From CAVYXF01 sp963772335 (GTDB taxonomy: Bacteria > Pseudomonadota > Alphaproteobacteria > Rhizobiales > Rhodomicrobiaceae), in the NCBI GenBank assembly GCA_963772335.1, contig CAVYXF010000001.1, positions 1 through 64,000 of the forward strand: a stretch of 64,000 nt of DNA, read 5' to 3'. Position numbers and translations under genes: made by a program. Numbering within the stretch: the stretch's first letter is position 1; the number at the start of each line of letters is the position of its first letter. Below the pieces are notes generated by a model that had not been told where the DNA came from, made no database searches, and saw nothing but the letters and a program-made list of their open reading frames with translations. This document shows positions 63,909 to 64,000 of this stretch, piece by piece.

Positions 63909-64000
63909 CTAGTCGATACGCTTCAGACCCGTGGCGTAGCGGTGCAGCTTGGTGATGTAGTCCTGCGACAGGCGGCCCAGCAATGCCGCGTCCTTGTCGC
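63909..64000 (-). CDS. C-terminus of an unidentified protein, partial
   Basis: The leftward frame DKDAALLGRLSQDYITKLHR-YATGLKRID ends in TAG at 63909 and enters from beyond the window. It has clean coding character and regular helices, but the protein was not recognised from these 30 residues. Confidence 0.5.
   Translation of the reverse strand, partial: DKDAALLGRLSQDYITKLHRYATGLKRID

Overview
The window is high-GC DNA with alphaproteobacterial character, most likely Hyphomicrobiales. The grounds are the dense ABC/TRAP uptake genes, BTLCP and zf-CHCC proteins, P4-type integrase, IS630 and IS110 families, and palindromic intergenic elements of the rhizobial sort. No rRNA or tRNA was seen, so genus is not assignable. 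It splits into a decayed accessory half (1-20.6 kb) and a catabolic, transport-rich half (21-64 kb).

Accessory half. Positions 1-5.5 kb hold a transposase relic, the 3' end of a DNA/RNA non-specific nuclease gene, and a frameshifted EAD1-STAND NTPase with 14 near-identical WD40 repeats. Positions 6.4-13.8 kb hold the remains of three tandem copies of one two-gene module: a ~125-aa protein with one hydrophobic segment, followed by a large CHAT protease-STAND NTPase-TPR protein. Copy 0 survives only as a 3' end. Copy 1 is complete but broken by several indels and a nested IS630/IS110 insertion, whose removal restores the TPR reading frame. Copy 2 keeps an intact small protein but its CHAT gene stops at 13780, where a small integrative element begins. 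That element carries an iteron-like cluster, a DUF3987 primase/helicase, an excisionase-like HTH gene, an unknown gene and a tyrosine integrase. A patatin-like phospholipase follows.

Catabolic half. (a) 21.1-32.0 kb: ribokinase, then a cluster under a LacI-family regulator with two matching operators (DUF4286, shikimate-dehydrogenase-like enzyme, truncated FAH, NMT1-type ABC transporter, MaoC, enoyl-CoA hydratase, CoA-transferase). (b) 32.1-36.3 kb: a polar amino-acid ABC transporter opposite an IclR regulator. (c) 36.4-42.6 kb: a decayed Ala/Pro-rich gene, a polysaccharide deacetylase, an isochorismatase-like hydrolase and another NMT1/Tau-type ABC transporter, together suggesting use of a nitrogenous compound. 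(d) 42.7-45.1 kb: an orphan DctP-like protein next to a frameshifted LysM-solute-binding fusion. (e) 45.7-59.3 kb: an inositol/sugar-acid regulon with an aldehyde dehydrogenase-aldolase-hydroxyacid dehydrogenase-Gfo/Idh operon, a sugar ABC transporter, an RpiR regulator, an inositol-dehydrogenase-like gene, iolD, iolE and an SDR, tied together by two related operators. (f) 59.4-64 kb: FAD monooxygenase, zinc-finger protein, second patatin, CBS protein and BTLCP peptidase.

The most interesting material is the tandem CHAT-STAND-TPR plus small-protein module beside an EAD1-STAND-WD40 gene and a nuclease relic. This looks like a graveyard of NTP-dependent conflict systems. The many single-base frameshifts are concentrated there and should be checked against raw reads before being taken as biological.
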